Below, piece after piece: positions 22,130 through 32,429 of a DNA stretch of 64,000 bases. Numbering within the stretch: position 1 is the stretch's first letter; each line of letters opens with the position of its first letter. A program made the position numbers and the translations under genes. The DNA comes from Utricularia gibba. Lineage: Eukaryota; Streptophyta; Magnoliopsida; Lamiales; Lentibulariaceae. Below the pieces are notes generated by a model. It searched no databases. It was not told the DNA's origin and saw only the letters and a program-made list of their open reading frames with translations. Location: positions 2,914,001-2,978,000 of the forward strand of contig CM007990.1 of NCBI GenBank assembly GCA_002189035.1, read 5' to 3'.

Positions 22130-23057
22130 CATCACAACTAGAATCTAATACCCAAGAACCATTCTTGATAGTAGTGTTAATCTCAATCATGTGTATACTT
22201 GAATCTGAATTTTCATTCTGCTTCTTGCCCTTGATTGACTCTAGGTAAGCTTTGCAATTTTTCTTCCAATGACAAGATTTCTCACAATGAAGGCATTCAC
22301 CCTTAGCCGGTTTTTCAACTGGCTTCTTCTTCTTGATCTCACTTTTAGCTTTGAGTTTTTTGTTATGACTCTTCTTCTTGGAAACCTTTTTCCTTGAAGA
22401 GTCAAGCATGACGTTCTTTTTTTCCTTTGTGATAGTTGTCTCAACAGACTTGAGTAACAGAATCAATTTAGGAACAGTTTGATCCATCTTGTTCATATGA
22501 TAGTTCAGCAAGAATTGTGAATAGCTATCAAGTAGTGAGGTAAGGATCAAGTCAATACTCAAGTCCTTATCCAACACAAAACCAAGAGTGGACAACTTCT
22601 CAATGTAACTCAACATCAATGTCGCATGATCAGCTGCAGAACATTCTTCTGCAAGGCGACAATGGAATAACAGCTTTGATGTCTTGAACCTTTCAAGTCG
22701 TGAGTGCTCGCCAAACAGATCCTTGAGGTGTGTTATCATCTGTTGACAAGTCATCGCCTCATGCTGTTTTTGTAGATCAGGGGCCATCGAAGCACGCATG
22801 ATACAGCAGACAAGCTCAGCATCATCTAGATACTTCTAATATGCATGTCGAACATCTTCAGCTGCATTAGTCCTGGGTTGTGCAGGAACATCTTGCTCAA
22901 GGATGTAAGCAATCTTCTCCGCCTTGAGAAAAATTCTCAAATTGGGGTGCCAATTAGTAAAATTCGAGCCAGCCAACTTGTTGGACTCTAGAATGGATCC
23001 CAAATTCACGCTGGAAGACATATCTTCAACGTGAAGAAGAGAATGCAAAGGCATCAC
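22130..23057 (-). pseudogene. Copy C copia gag with zinc knuckle
   Basis: Minus strand. MMPLHSLLHVEDM starts at 23057, and an in-frame TAG lies at 22836-22838 at exactly the codon where copy B has one (HAY-stop-KYLDD). The frame then continues for 280 codons: UBN2-type gag, a Lys-rich segment, one CCHC knuckle (CLHCEKSCHWKKNC) and the protease entry SWVLDSSCDA, where the usual DSG is DSS. Beyond that the sequence is unrelated. Unlike copy B, the gag here is full length. Confidence 0.87.
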
Positions 23058-24122
23058 GTAGTGTTCTTTAAATCACATCTAATTGGTCTTTATCAAATGT
23101 GATTGACTCCCACTATGTTTTTCGAGATGGCACCCCCTGACTAACAAAACGAGAAAATCACATTTTCTTAGAGGGACAGTGTCCCATTTCATTCATCTCC
23201 ACCTGGACTGTAGCCAACAAGCTTTAATAAATGAAACAGGTAGTCATCTCATGCCAATTGTATCTCTCATACAACTACTATATTATTGAATCATCAACCT
23301 TTCCTCCATTTTTACCAACCTTGGCTTTAGTCAACAAGTTGATAAAATCAGTTAAGCCAACCACTATGAATCTAATTCCATATTTTGAACATGTCATGTG
23401 TAGTGGAGAGCTTGACGGTAGCCAACAAGTCTATGCACTAAAAATGACTCTCTTTCTCCTTATGTTAGTGGAAGGAATAAACTGAATTATTTAGTAGGGG
23501 ATTTTCCCATAAGCAACACTTGCACTATGGATATCGATATCCCATCACATAGGAATCTTGACAACCCTTGCCCTTTCGTTCATAACGCATTATATCCCTG
23601 GATTTTCACACATCAAGCTCCAAAATCCTAATTGACCCTAGATGCCTTGCTCACAAATAAATTATCAAACATCATATGCATCGATAATTCACCAATATGA
23701 TCCTCATCATCAAAATTCGTGCAAAAGCCATCATGCCCCATGTCTACATACATGTAAACCATCAACATGCTGCGCATATACACGTAAGATATGATTCTCA
23801 AAAGCATCAATCATGAATCAAATTTCGTGCAGCCTAAGGCAGCAAAACAATCCAACATAATCAGATTTCGTGCATGACATGCTATCATGATGATCACAAG
23901 GAACGCTACATACGAGAACATCTCGCAATCACATGCTATCACAATAATCGCCGGCAAGGCGACATACGAGAACATCTCGGAAAATCAGAAAAGATTTTAA
24001 CGTGTCGGCGACATACGAGAACATCTCGTAAAATCAAAAAAGATTTTAACGTGTCACCAGCAAGGCAACATACGAGAACATCTCGAAAAATTAGAAAAGA
24101 TTCTAACGTATACACGTATTCG
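23058..24122 (-). mobile_element. Copy C untranslated leader with four palindrome units
   Basis: Colinear inverted counterpart of 17318-18307. Four units carrying TACGAGAACATCTCG lie at about 23909, 23963, 24012 and 24069 (spacing 49-57 bp). One, at 24012-24028, is a perfect TACGAGA/TCTCGTA stem with the 3-nt loop ACA. The units are joined by AGATTTTAACGTGTC-like spacers. Confidence 0.8.
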
Positions 24123-24142
24123 GCAACCTCGCTCCGATATCA
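24123..24142 (-). promoter_or_regulatory. Primer binding site of copy C
   Basis: The plus strand AACCTCGCTCCGATATCA is the reverse complement of the copy B site with one further change. It abuts the LTR end at 24144, so the LTR to its right is a 5' LTR. Confidence 0.78.
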
Positions 24143-24143
24143 C

Positions 24144-25344
24144 TGTTAGGTTTCTCGTAGACATTGTATGTCTCAAAAGCAGCGGAATTTTAAAAATTTT
24201 GAGAAACCCTAAATGCAGATCTTGGAATACGGTATCCATCAGACAAAGAGATGTTCTTGTGACATATCAAATCATATCTCCATAAAGATCTTATCAATAT
24301 CTATTTCAGACCTTTTATTTTGAGTTTAATCAATATTAATTTCAAAATAATTCTCTATTTAATTGTGTCATCCTATTTTATATCGATGAGTGACTCCACT
24401 ATTATGTGTGACCCTATAGGCTTCTTCAATCAAGTCCGTAATAATGGATTTACTAATTAACTCTTAATTAATCAAATCTATCATTATCGATCATGAGTGA
24501 TTTCTAGCAATATATCATGACCCTCTAGATGTAAGAATAATCAAGTAAACTGATTGAGTCTTTCCATGACCAGCCATCATGTAATGCACAGCTTTCATCG
24601 TACTTATATCTCATTCCATACCAGAACATGGGTGTGTGTCTTTCTGATGTATCGAACTTATAATTGCATTCAAGCACTAACACTCAATGAACTACTCAAA
24701 CAATTCAAGTATCATTACCCCGGGCCCAGAACTTACTGTTAGGCATTCATCCAATTACTTGAGATATGATCTTCAACCTTATTGATCAATCAATTATCTC
24801 CAACCTTAAGGAGTCACATCCCTACTCATCCATACTAGGTAAGCCATGGTTAGGCTCCCATTAGTAATGAGCGAAAATGTGAGTTTAAAATCAAGATAAC
24901 TTTGTTGACCTCAAGTCTAAGCTTACTTGCACCGCTGTCATATTCGAGATCTTGCTACTGACATTTGGTTAACTTCCAATAGTAGCATCTCGAAGATGAG
25001 TCATCCAGTGAATCCATTCTCTAATCGACACCCACACATAGGTTCTAGTAATCTCATTATATCAATTGTGAGGATTATTGCCTAAACAGTTTAGGGAACT
25101 CAATATGTGCCAGCTTATCCCTATTTTGTGATATCCTCATTTCACAAACACTCTAGCCAAGGAGTTTTTAACTGGAAGATAAATGCTTGAATAATCTCAT
25201 ATTATGATCTCATCATAATTTTTATAGCACATTGATCAAGTAGAAGATTTTATCAATGATGTAAACTTGATCACAATTCAAGGTAAACATCAAATGATAA
25301 GATTTGCCAATGAATTGATTGTCTCTAGAACACATACACCAACA
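24144..25344 (-). repeat. 1.4-kb-family copia 5' LTR, copy C
   Basis: 1201 bp from TGTTAGGTTTCTC to CATACACCAACA (plus strand), both ends intact. It is about 230 bp shorter than copy A because the block equivalent to 14313-14480 and nearby sequence is deleted. The element body lies to the left. Confidence 0.9.
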
Positions 25345-25561
25345 CCTATATTCCCCACTTTTCACTCCTTAATGAATCTAATTTTCTGGTGAGCTCCTCC
25401 AATTCCATGGTTTTTTGTTCTCGTAATTTTCATGTAAAAATCCTTGTCCCCCTTTTATCCCATACATATTTTGAATGTATACCCGAAAATCAGATCGACC
25501 CATAACGTCGATTTTCTACACAACATAATCCTTTGGTCAATCATTATAACAAACAAAACTT
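25345..25561. other. Short unrecognised spacer
   Basis: AT-rich, no coding signal. It lies between the outer end of copia copy C and the 3' end of an old CRM-like LTR at 25562. Confidence 0.4.
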
Positions 25562-25646
25562 CTGATGTGACCCTCTAACCTAAAGAGCTTAGCATCCTAC
25601 CACACATGAGAAAATTTTATGCTTAGAAAAGAACTAACGCATGTCT
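25562..25646 (-). repeat. Old CRM-like LTR, left part (split)
   Basis: Starts TGATGTGACCCTCTAA, the reverse complement of a CRM-like LTR end. It is interrupted after 85 bp by the full element at 25647 and resumes at 31947. The orientation is opposite to the inserted element. Confidence 0.82.
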
Positions 25647-26250
25647 TGATGAGCCCCAGGAAGATAATGAAGTGTATTTGAAGAATGATGAGGAGTTTGT
25701 TCAAGTGAACAAATTAGAAAGAAAGATGATTCCACCCGGACCAATGACTAGGAGCAAGACAAAGATGGTTGAAGATACACTTAAGGGTCTACTCAATACC
25801 ATTGGAATCAAACATGGGCTTGAAGACATCCCATCAAAAGAGCTCAACTACTTAAAGATGGACTTAACTTAGAGCATTGGGCTTGTTAGACTTTTCTATT
25901 TCATTTAGTTTGGACTATGTAATGTTAGAGCCCAATTCTAGAGTATAGATACTCTAGAGATGTACTAATTCAGGATCTTTGGTCATTTTATGTATCTTGT
26001 GAGGATTCCCCTCTCCTTTGAGTGCTTGAACACTCTTAACTTATCAAGCTTTGAGCTTGTGGCGTTCTAGGATTATCACTTCCAATCAATCTCTCTTTTC
26101 TGAAGTGTGGCTCCTAATTTTCTTTGTTTCGAAGTCTGGTTGCAAGAGATTTATTCTCTTGAGGGTAGACTTGGGTGGGTTCTCTTCTAAGCTTCAAAAT
26201 CACCTCTTTTTCGTGGGTTGCTAATCTCTATAGATTAGAGGGTCACATCA
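25647..26250 (+). repeat. 5' LTR of the full CRM-like element
   Basis: TGATGAGCCCC to GGGTCACATCA. Its TATA box reads TATAGATA (25944-25951), whereas the 3' LTR and the copy at 8397 have TATAAATA. The coding part (to the stop near 25870) mirrors the polyprotein end and is not expressed from here. Confidence 0.93.
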
Positions 26251-26253
26251 TTT

Positions 26254-26265
26254 TGGTATCAGAGC
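26254..26265 (+). promoter_or_regulatory. Primer binding site, initiator tRNA-Met
   Basis: TGGTATCAGAGC, an exact 12-base match to the complement of the initiator tRNA-Met 3' end, three bases after the 5' LTR. Confidence 0.93.
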
Positions 26266-27085
26266 TTTGGGTTCCTTATCCTTATTATTATCCAGTTCTT
26301 GTTTGAGTTCTTCCATTCCTGCCTATTCAAAAAAAAAAAAAAAAAAAAAAAATCGTTCAAGCCGAGTCCTTATTACTTTTGGCTTTAGTACAAAAAAAAA
26401 AAGGGGGGTTCACAGGAAGTTGATTGAAGAAGAGCTCGAAATTGAGTGTCAATTGAATAGCAAGAACACATTGAATATCATTTTCAAGTGTGCAAGAGGA
26501 TAAGGAGTGTGAAGGTGAACATCCATTACCCATCACTATCATCCATTATTATGTATGTTTAATTGTGACCCACCTCTCTACTTTTCCCATTCCACCAAGC
26601 AACCACTTTATTGTTGTTTTTCTTATCTTCAATTCCCATCCCCTGTCATTCACGTGTCCCCACCTTTCCATTTGACTATTCTCTTTGTTGATTGCCCATT
26701 CCTGTATTTCTATAGTTTAGCAAGCAACACATTTCGTGTGTAGTGCTCTATTCTCTGATTTCATCTGTTCTTACGTTGTTGTCCATCCTTCCTATTTTTC
26801 TATTCCAACAAGCAACCAATTTAATTTAAACACTTCCCTTTGTCTCCATCTTGAGACTATTAATACTGCCACCCTCACCTAACTCCATCATTACACTATA
26901 ATCAATACCAATCTGGAAGTGATTAATTCGTTAGATGCCATGAGAACAAGCATGATGACATTAAAGAGTGCATCAAGGACTTGAAGCTTGAGGATTGAGT
27001 GGTAAATCTTGTGTGTGTTTCTTTGTTCTGTTAGTTTAGTCTCTTTTCTTCCTTGCTGCTCGTTTTCTTTTGTCCTGTATTTAGG
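26266..27085 (+). mobile_element. Leader of the full CRM-like element
   Basis: 820 bp, non-coding, with a run of 24 A (26329-26352), a second A run ending in GGGGGG (26391-26406) and long pyrimidine-rich stretches. The truncated relative at 52196-53040 has a colinear leader with the same A runs, so these are family features. Short open frames in it are not conserved. Confidence 0.75.
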
Positions 27086-27772
27086 ATGTCAAATTCCAGA
27101 AGTGAGCATGAAAAGGATGACTCACCGGATGGGAGGTTCACTTTGAAAGCTATGCAACAGGAGTTCACTAGATTGCATCGCATTCTGGAAAACATAAATG
27201 TCAGGCTTGATGAACACGAAAATTCTTTCCAAAATGTTGCAAGAGCACGAAGACAAGATAATTATGCTGCTGGAAGGGGTCGAGGTAGTCAATTGCATCA
27301 ACGCATCAACACTGAACATGACTTAAGTGATCAACGAAGTGCAAGGACTGTTGGAAGAAGAGATCGAACCCTGAATACTGATGAAGAAGATGACTACATT
27401 GAACATAGTGAAAATGATTTTGTGCATGGGGATACAAGAAGATTTCGAGATCAGGGAGGTAGAAGAGACGGAGGAAGAATTGGAAAGGATGTTAACAACA
27501 TCAAGATGAAGATACCTCAATTTCAAGGAAAGAATGATCCAGATGCATATCTCCAATGGGAAACAAGAGTAGAACATGTCTTTGATTGCAACACCTTCTC
27601 TGACGAAAAGAAAATCAGATTGGCCTCCATGGAATTTAGTGACTATGCTATCATTTGGTGGGATCAATTGGTGGCTAAAAGAAGGATTGACTCTGAAGAA
27701 CCAATTCACACTTGGGTTGAGATGAAAAGAGTTATGAGGAGGCGGTTTGTTCCAAACCATTACCAAAGATGA
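27086..27772 (+). pseudogene. CRM-like gag, 3'-deleted
   Basis: ATG 27086 (MSNSRSEHEKDD) is preferred to the in-frame ATG at 27053 because the frame and its relative at 53036 start there. An Arg/Asp-rich N-terminal part is followed by the retrotransposon gag domain (KMKIPQFQGKNDPDAYLQW, AIIWWDQLV, RRRFVPNHYQR). There the sequence is deleted to just before pol: the second half of the gag domain and the CCHC knuckle are lost, leaving only a QCPNKRAM tail in another frame. The TGA at 27770 overlaps the ATG at 27769. Confidence 0.88.
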
Positions 27773-30700
27773 TGATGAACCAATGCCCAAATAAACGAGC
27801 AATGGTGATTAGGGGCAATGGCGAAGTTGTTAGTGAAGATGATGATGATCTAGTGGAGACAGAAGCTGATGTGAGTGATGAGGATGAATTGCCTGTTTCT
27901 GGAGAAGTATTAGTCACTCGAAGGACGCTTAACATTGGGGTGAAGGATAATGATGAGCAAAGGGAGAACTTGTTTCAAACCCGATGCTTTGTTAATAGGA
28001 AAGTTTGCAGCCTGATTATTGATGGAGGTAGTTGCACCAATGTTGCTAGCAACATCTTGGTGGAGAAATTGGGACTACCCACCGTGAGGCATCCTAAGCC
28101 TTACAATCTGCAGTGGTTCAATGAAGGAAGTGATGTAAAGGTTACCAAACAAGTGCTTGTGACGTTTTCCATAGGGAGATATGAAGATGAAGTCCTATGT
28201 GATGTTGTTCCTATGCATGCAAGCCATATTCTTCTTGGGAGACCTTGGGAATATGATAGAAGAGCATTTTATGATGGTTTCAAGAACAAATATTCCTTCA
28301 ATTATAATGGACGCTCCATCACACTTGCTCCATTATCTCCAAAGGAGGCACATGAAGATCAAGTCAGAATTCTAAGTGATGCTAGAGGCCTTCATACTGA
28401 TAATGGAAAGCACAAGGTGGTCGTTCGTAAGGGAGAAAAGATGAGTGAAGTGAAAATGAGTGAAAAAAAGATGCGAAAAAGTGGAGAAAAAAGAAGAGAT
28501 GGCAAGGAATTGAGTGGAAAAAAGGATGAAAATGAGCACAAAACAGAGAGTGAAAACATGAGAGTTTTAGAAATTGAGAGAAAGAATGAGAGTCTATTAG
28601 CAAGGCCAAGTGAGATTAGACACTTACTTCATGCTAGGCAACCATTCATTCTACTCATGTATAAGGATGAAGTTCCTACTTCACCTAACCATGCTTCATC
28701 CATTCCATCTTGTGTTGTGTCTCTCTTACAGGTATATGAAGATGTTTTTCCAGAAGAACTTCAAGGCTTACCTCCCCTTAGAGGGATTGAGCATCAAATT
28801 GACCTTGTCCCTGGAGCACAACTCCCAAACCGACCAGCATACCGAGCCAATCCAGAGGAGACGAAGGAAATACAAAAACAAGTTGAGGAATTGGTGTCTA
28901 AAGGATTTGTGCGTGAGAGCATGAGTCCTTGCTCGGTGCCGGTGTTATTGGTTCCAAAGTCTGATGGAACTTGGCGGATGTGCACTGATTGTCGCGCCAT
29001 CAACAACATCACAATCAAGTATAGACATCCTATCCCTAGACTTGAAGATATGCTTGATGAATTGCATGGTGCTTGTGTTTTTAGTAAGATTGATTTGAGA
29101 AGTGGATATCATCAGATTAGAATGAAGGAAGGTGATGAGTGGAAAACTGCTTTTAAAACTAAGTTTGGTTTGTATGAGTGGGTTGTTATGCCTTTTGGGT
29201 TAACCAATGCTCCTAGCACCTTTATGAGATTGATGAATCACGTTCTTAGGCCTTTTATAGGTAGATTTGTTGTTGTTTATTTTGATGATATTCTGATCTA
29301 TAGTAAAAGTATTGAGGAACATGTAGGGCATTTGAAAGATGTGTTAGATACTCTTAGAAAAGAGAAGTTGTTTGCTAATATCAAAAAGTGTGTCTTTTGC
29401 ACAAATAGTGTCTCTTTTCTTGGATATGTTGTAAGTAATGCAGGAGTAGCTGTGTATGAAGAGAAAGTAAGAGCAATCAAAGAATGGCCAACACCTACAT
29501 CAGTGGGTGAAGTTAGGAGTTTTCATGGTTTAGCAAGTTTCTATAGACGGTTTGTTAGGGACTTCAGTTCTATAGCAGCACCACTCACCCAGTTGATCAA
29601 GAAAAATCATGCATTTCATTGAGGAGATGAGCAGGAACATGCTTTCAAACAACTCAAGAATAAGCTTTGCTCAACACCTCTCCTAGCACTTCCAAATTTT
29701 TCTGATACTTTTGAAATTGAATGTGATGCATCAGGTTTAGGGATTGGTGGTGTGTTGATGCAAAAGGGACGTCCACTTGCTTATTTTAGTGAGAAGCTTC
29801 ATGGTGCCACCCTCAACTATTCAACATATGACAAAGAGTTGTATGCGTTGGTTAGAGCTTTGGAGACATGGCAGCACTACTTATGGCCTAAGGAGTTCGT
29901 GATACACACTGATCATGAGTCTCTCAAACATTTGAAGGCTCAAGTAAAGCTGAATAGAAGACATGCTAAGTGGGTGGAATTCATTGACACATTCCCATAT
30001 GTGATCAAATACAAGAAAGGTAAGGAGAATGTGGTTGCTGATGCTTTATCTCGAAGGTACACTCTTTTAGCCAATCTTGATGCAAGAATTCTTGGATTTG
30101 CTTCCATCATTGACTTATATGTTCATGATCACGATTTTGGGGATATTTATAAGGCATGTGAACTTGCTACATCTGGACTATTCTTCAGGAAAGATGGTTT
30201 TGTTTATAGGAAAGATAGGCTGTGCATTCCTTCTTGCTCCATACGTGATTTGATTGTTAGAGAAGCTCATGGTGGGGGACTAATGGGACATTTTGGTGTT
30301 AAAAAGACTCTTGATACTCTCACCCAACATTTCTTTTGGCCACACATGAGAAGGGATGTTGAAAGAATTTGTTCTAGATGTATCTCTTGTAGGAAGGCTA
30401 AATCAACCACTGCCCCTAATGGTTTGTATACTCCACTCCCTACTCCTTCCCAACCATGGGTGGACATTTCTATGGACTTTGTTTTAGGCTTACCTCGTAC
30501 CCAAAGGGGTAGAGATTCAATTTTCGTTGTTGTGGACAGGTTTTCAAAGATGGCACACTTTATTCCCTGCCATAAAACTGATGATGCATCTCATGTGGCT
30601 GATCTCTTCTTTAGGGAAGTTGTTAGACTTCATGGTATGCCCCTAACTATTGTCTCTGATCGAGATGTAAGGTTTCTTAGTCACTTTTGGAGAGTTCTTT

Positions 30701-31563
30701 GGAGTAAACTTGGCACTAAGCTGTTATACTCAACAACATGTCACCCTCAAACCGATGGGCAAACTAAGGTAACTAATCGCACACTTTCTACCTTACTTAG
30801 GATTATGATTAAATCAAATCTTAAGACTTGGGAGGAATGTTTGCCACTTGTTGAGTTTGCTTACAATAGAACCATGCATCTGACTACTAAATTATCTCCA
30901 TTTGAAGTCGTTTATGGTTTTAATCCTCTTACACCTTTGGATATGTTACCTTTGCCTTGTGATGAGAAAGTTAGTTTAGATGGCAAGAAGAGAGCTGATG
31001 CAATCAGAAGATTGCATGAAAAGGTGAAACAACAGATTGAATGCAACAATGCAAAGTATGCATCAGCAGCAAACAAGGGGAGACGCAAAGTTGTATTTGA
31101 ACCTGGAGATTGGGTTTGGCTTCATCTTAGGAAGGAGAGATTTCCCACAAAGAGAAAGTCCAAACTTCTACTTCGTGGAGATGGCCCTTTCCAAGTTGTT
31201 GAGCGCGTTAATGATAATGCGTACAAGCTAGATTTACCAGGTGAGTATTCTGTTCATCCAACTTTCAATGTTGCTGATTTGTCTCTTTTCGACATGGATA
31301 CAGATTCAGGGACGAATCTTCCTAAAGAAAGGGGGGATGATGAGCCCCAGGAAGATAATGAAGTGTATTTGAAGAATGATGAGGAGTTTGTTCAAGTGAA
31401 CAAATTAGAAAGAAAGATGATTCCACCAGGACCAATGACTAGGAGCAAGACAAAGATGGTTGAAGATACACTTAAGGGTTTACTCAATACCATTGGAATC
31501 AAACATGGGCTTGAAGACATCCCATCAAAAGAGCTCAACTACTTGAAGATGGACTTAACTTAG
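27769..31563 (+). pseudogene. CRM-like pol: protease, RT, RNase H, integrase
   Basis: One frame of 1264 codons broken by a single TGA at 29620-29622 where the family has Trp (FHWGDE). Order: retropepsin (CSLIIDGGSCTNV, ILLGRPWEYDRR), RT ([20 protein letters not shown], intact YFDD at 29278-29289), RNase H ([29 protein letters not shown]), integrase HHCC (H-H-CSRCISC), the core ([17 protein letters not shown]) and C-terminus. At 30766-30768 the catalytic Glu of D-D-E is AAG (QTDGQTKV); the relic at 33.1 kb keeps Glu. The last 75 residues are encoded by the 3' LTR. IDGG for DSG/DTG recurs in the 53.7-kb relative, so it is probably normal here. Confidence 0.92.
31324..31337 (+). promoter_or_regulatory. 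Polypurine tract of the full element
   Basis: AAAGAAAGGGGGGA, directly before the 3' LTR start TGATGAG at 31338. It is also part of the coding frame ([10 protein letters not shown]). Identical at 8383-8396 in the deleted copy. Confidence 0.88.
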
Positions 31564-31941
31564 AGCATTGGGCTTGTTAGACTTTTCTATTTCATTTAGT
31601 TTGGACTATGTAATGTTAGAGCCCAATTCTAGAGTATAAATACTCTAGAGATGTACTAATTCAGGATCTTTGGTCATTTTATGTATCTTGTGAGGATTCC
31701 CCTCTCCTTTGAGTGCTTGAACACTCTTAACTTATCAAGCTTTGAGCTTGTGGCGTTCTAGGATTATCACTTCCAATCAATCTCTCTTTTCTGAAGTGTG
31801 GCTCCTAATTTTCTTTGTTTCGAAGTCTGGTTGCAAGAGATTTATTCTCTTGAGGGTAGACTTGGGTGAGTTCTCTTCTAAGCTTCAAAATCACCTCTTT
31901 TTCGTGGGTTGCTAATCTCTATAGATTAGAGGGTCACATCA
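31338..31941 (+). repeat. 3' LTR of the full CRM-like element
   Basis: Same 604-bp length as the 5' LTR. It encodes the polyprotein C-terminus up to the stop at 31561-31563, followed by the TATAAATA box at 31635-31642 inside a 22-bp dyad. Confidence 0.93.
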
Positions 31942-31946
31942 TGTCT

Positions 31947-32353
31947 ACCTTCAAGAGAATGAATTTCTTGCAACCAAACTATGAAAGAAAGGGGAAATTA
32001 GGAGCCACCCTTCAAAATAAGAAGGAATTGGAAGTGATAATCCTTGGACACCACAAGCTCAAAAGATTGATAAATCAAGAGTGGTCAAGCACTCAAATAA
32101 AAGGAAATTCCTCACAAGATTTATGAAATAAGCTAAAGCTCTTTCAAAGAGTACACTTCTATAGTAAATGGGCTCTAGCATTACAAAGTTTAAACTAAAT
32201 AAAAAGAAAGGCTACCTAGTCTAGTAGCACACATCAATGATGTTGATATGTTTTGGGATTTTAAGTCGAATGATCTTGTTATCGAAAGTATCCCCTTGTG
32301 CCACACCTTCAACATTTTTCAAATGTCCATCATCATCTTGCTGGAGTTCATCA
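31947..32353 (-). repeat. Old CRM-like LTR, right part (split)
   Basis: Resumes the antisense LTR interrupted at 25646. The reverse complement follows the young LTR with many substitutions and ends at the start signature TGATGAACTCCAGC (plus strand up to 32353). Its coding part is closer to the LTR at 51569 (DGHLKN- versus DGHLRN-). The expected polypurine tract is not seen to its right. Confidence 0.8.
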
Positions 32354-32429
32354 ACTTCCAATGAATCTCTTATGTCCAAATTGTTCCTTCAACATCGAGG
32401 AATCTAACAAACACTTCCAAAACTTTGAG

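Larger units (their letters stand above)
25647..31941 (+). mobile_element. Full-length CRM-like Ty3/gypsy retrotransposon
   Basis: 6295 bp with two 604-bp LTRs (25647-26250, 31338-31941), TGTCT target duplications (25642-25646, 31942-31946), primer site, polypurine tract and gag-pol. By eye the LTRs differ at five positions (about 0.8 percent), so the insertion is young. The polyprotein runs into the 3' LTR, and the LTR starts TGATG. I recall both traits from the CRM lineage, but I see no clear chromodomain and the clade call is inference. It has a gag deletion, a nonsense codon and an integrase active-site change, so it is non-autonomous. It sits antisense within an older LTR of the same type. 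Confidence 0.93.

Noticed and set aside
26329-26352. Poly(A) run as the tail of a retroposed copy
   Set aside because: It lies in the leader of the CRM-like element, and the 52.3-kb relative has A runs at the same place.
27323-27802. A 159-codon minus-strand frame
   Set aside because: It is the antisense shadow of the CRM-like gag.
27900-28100. Mutated protease active site (IDGG instead of DSG/DTG) in the full CRM-like element
   Set aside because: The older relative at 53.7 kb has the same IDGG, so it is probably normal for the family and not a lesion.
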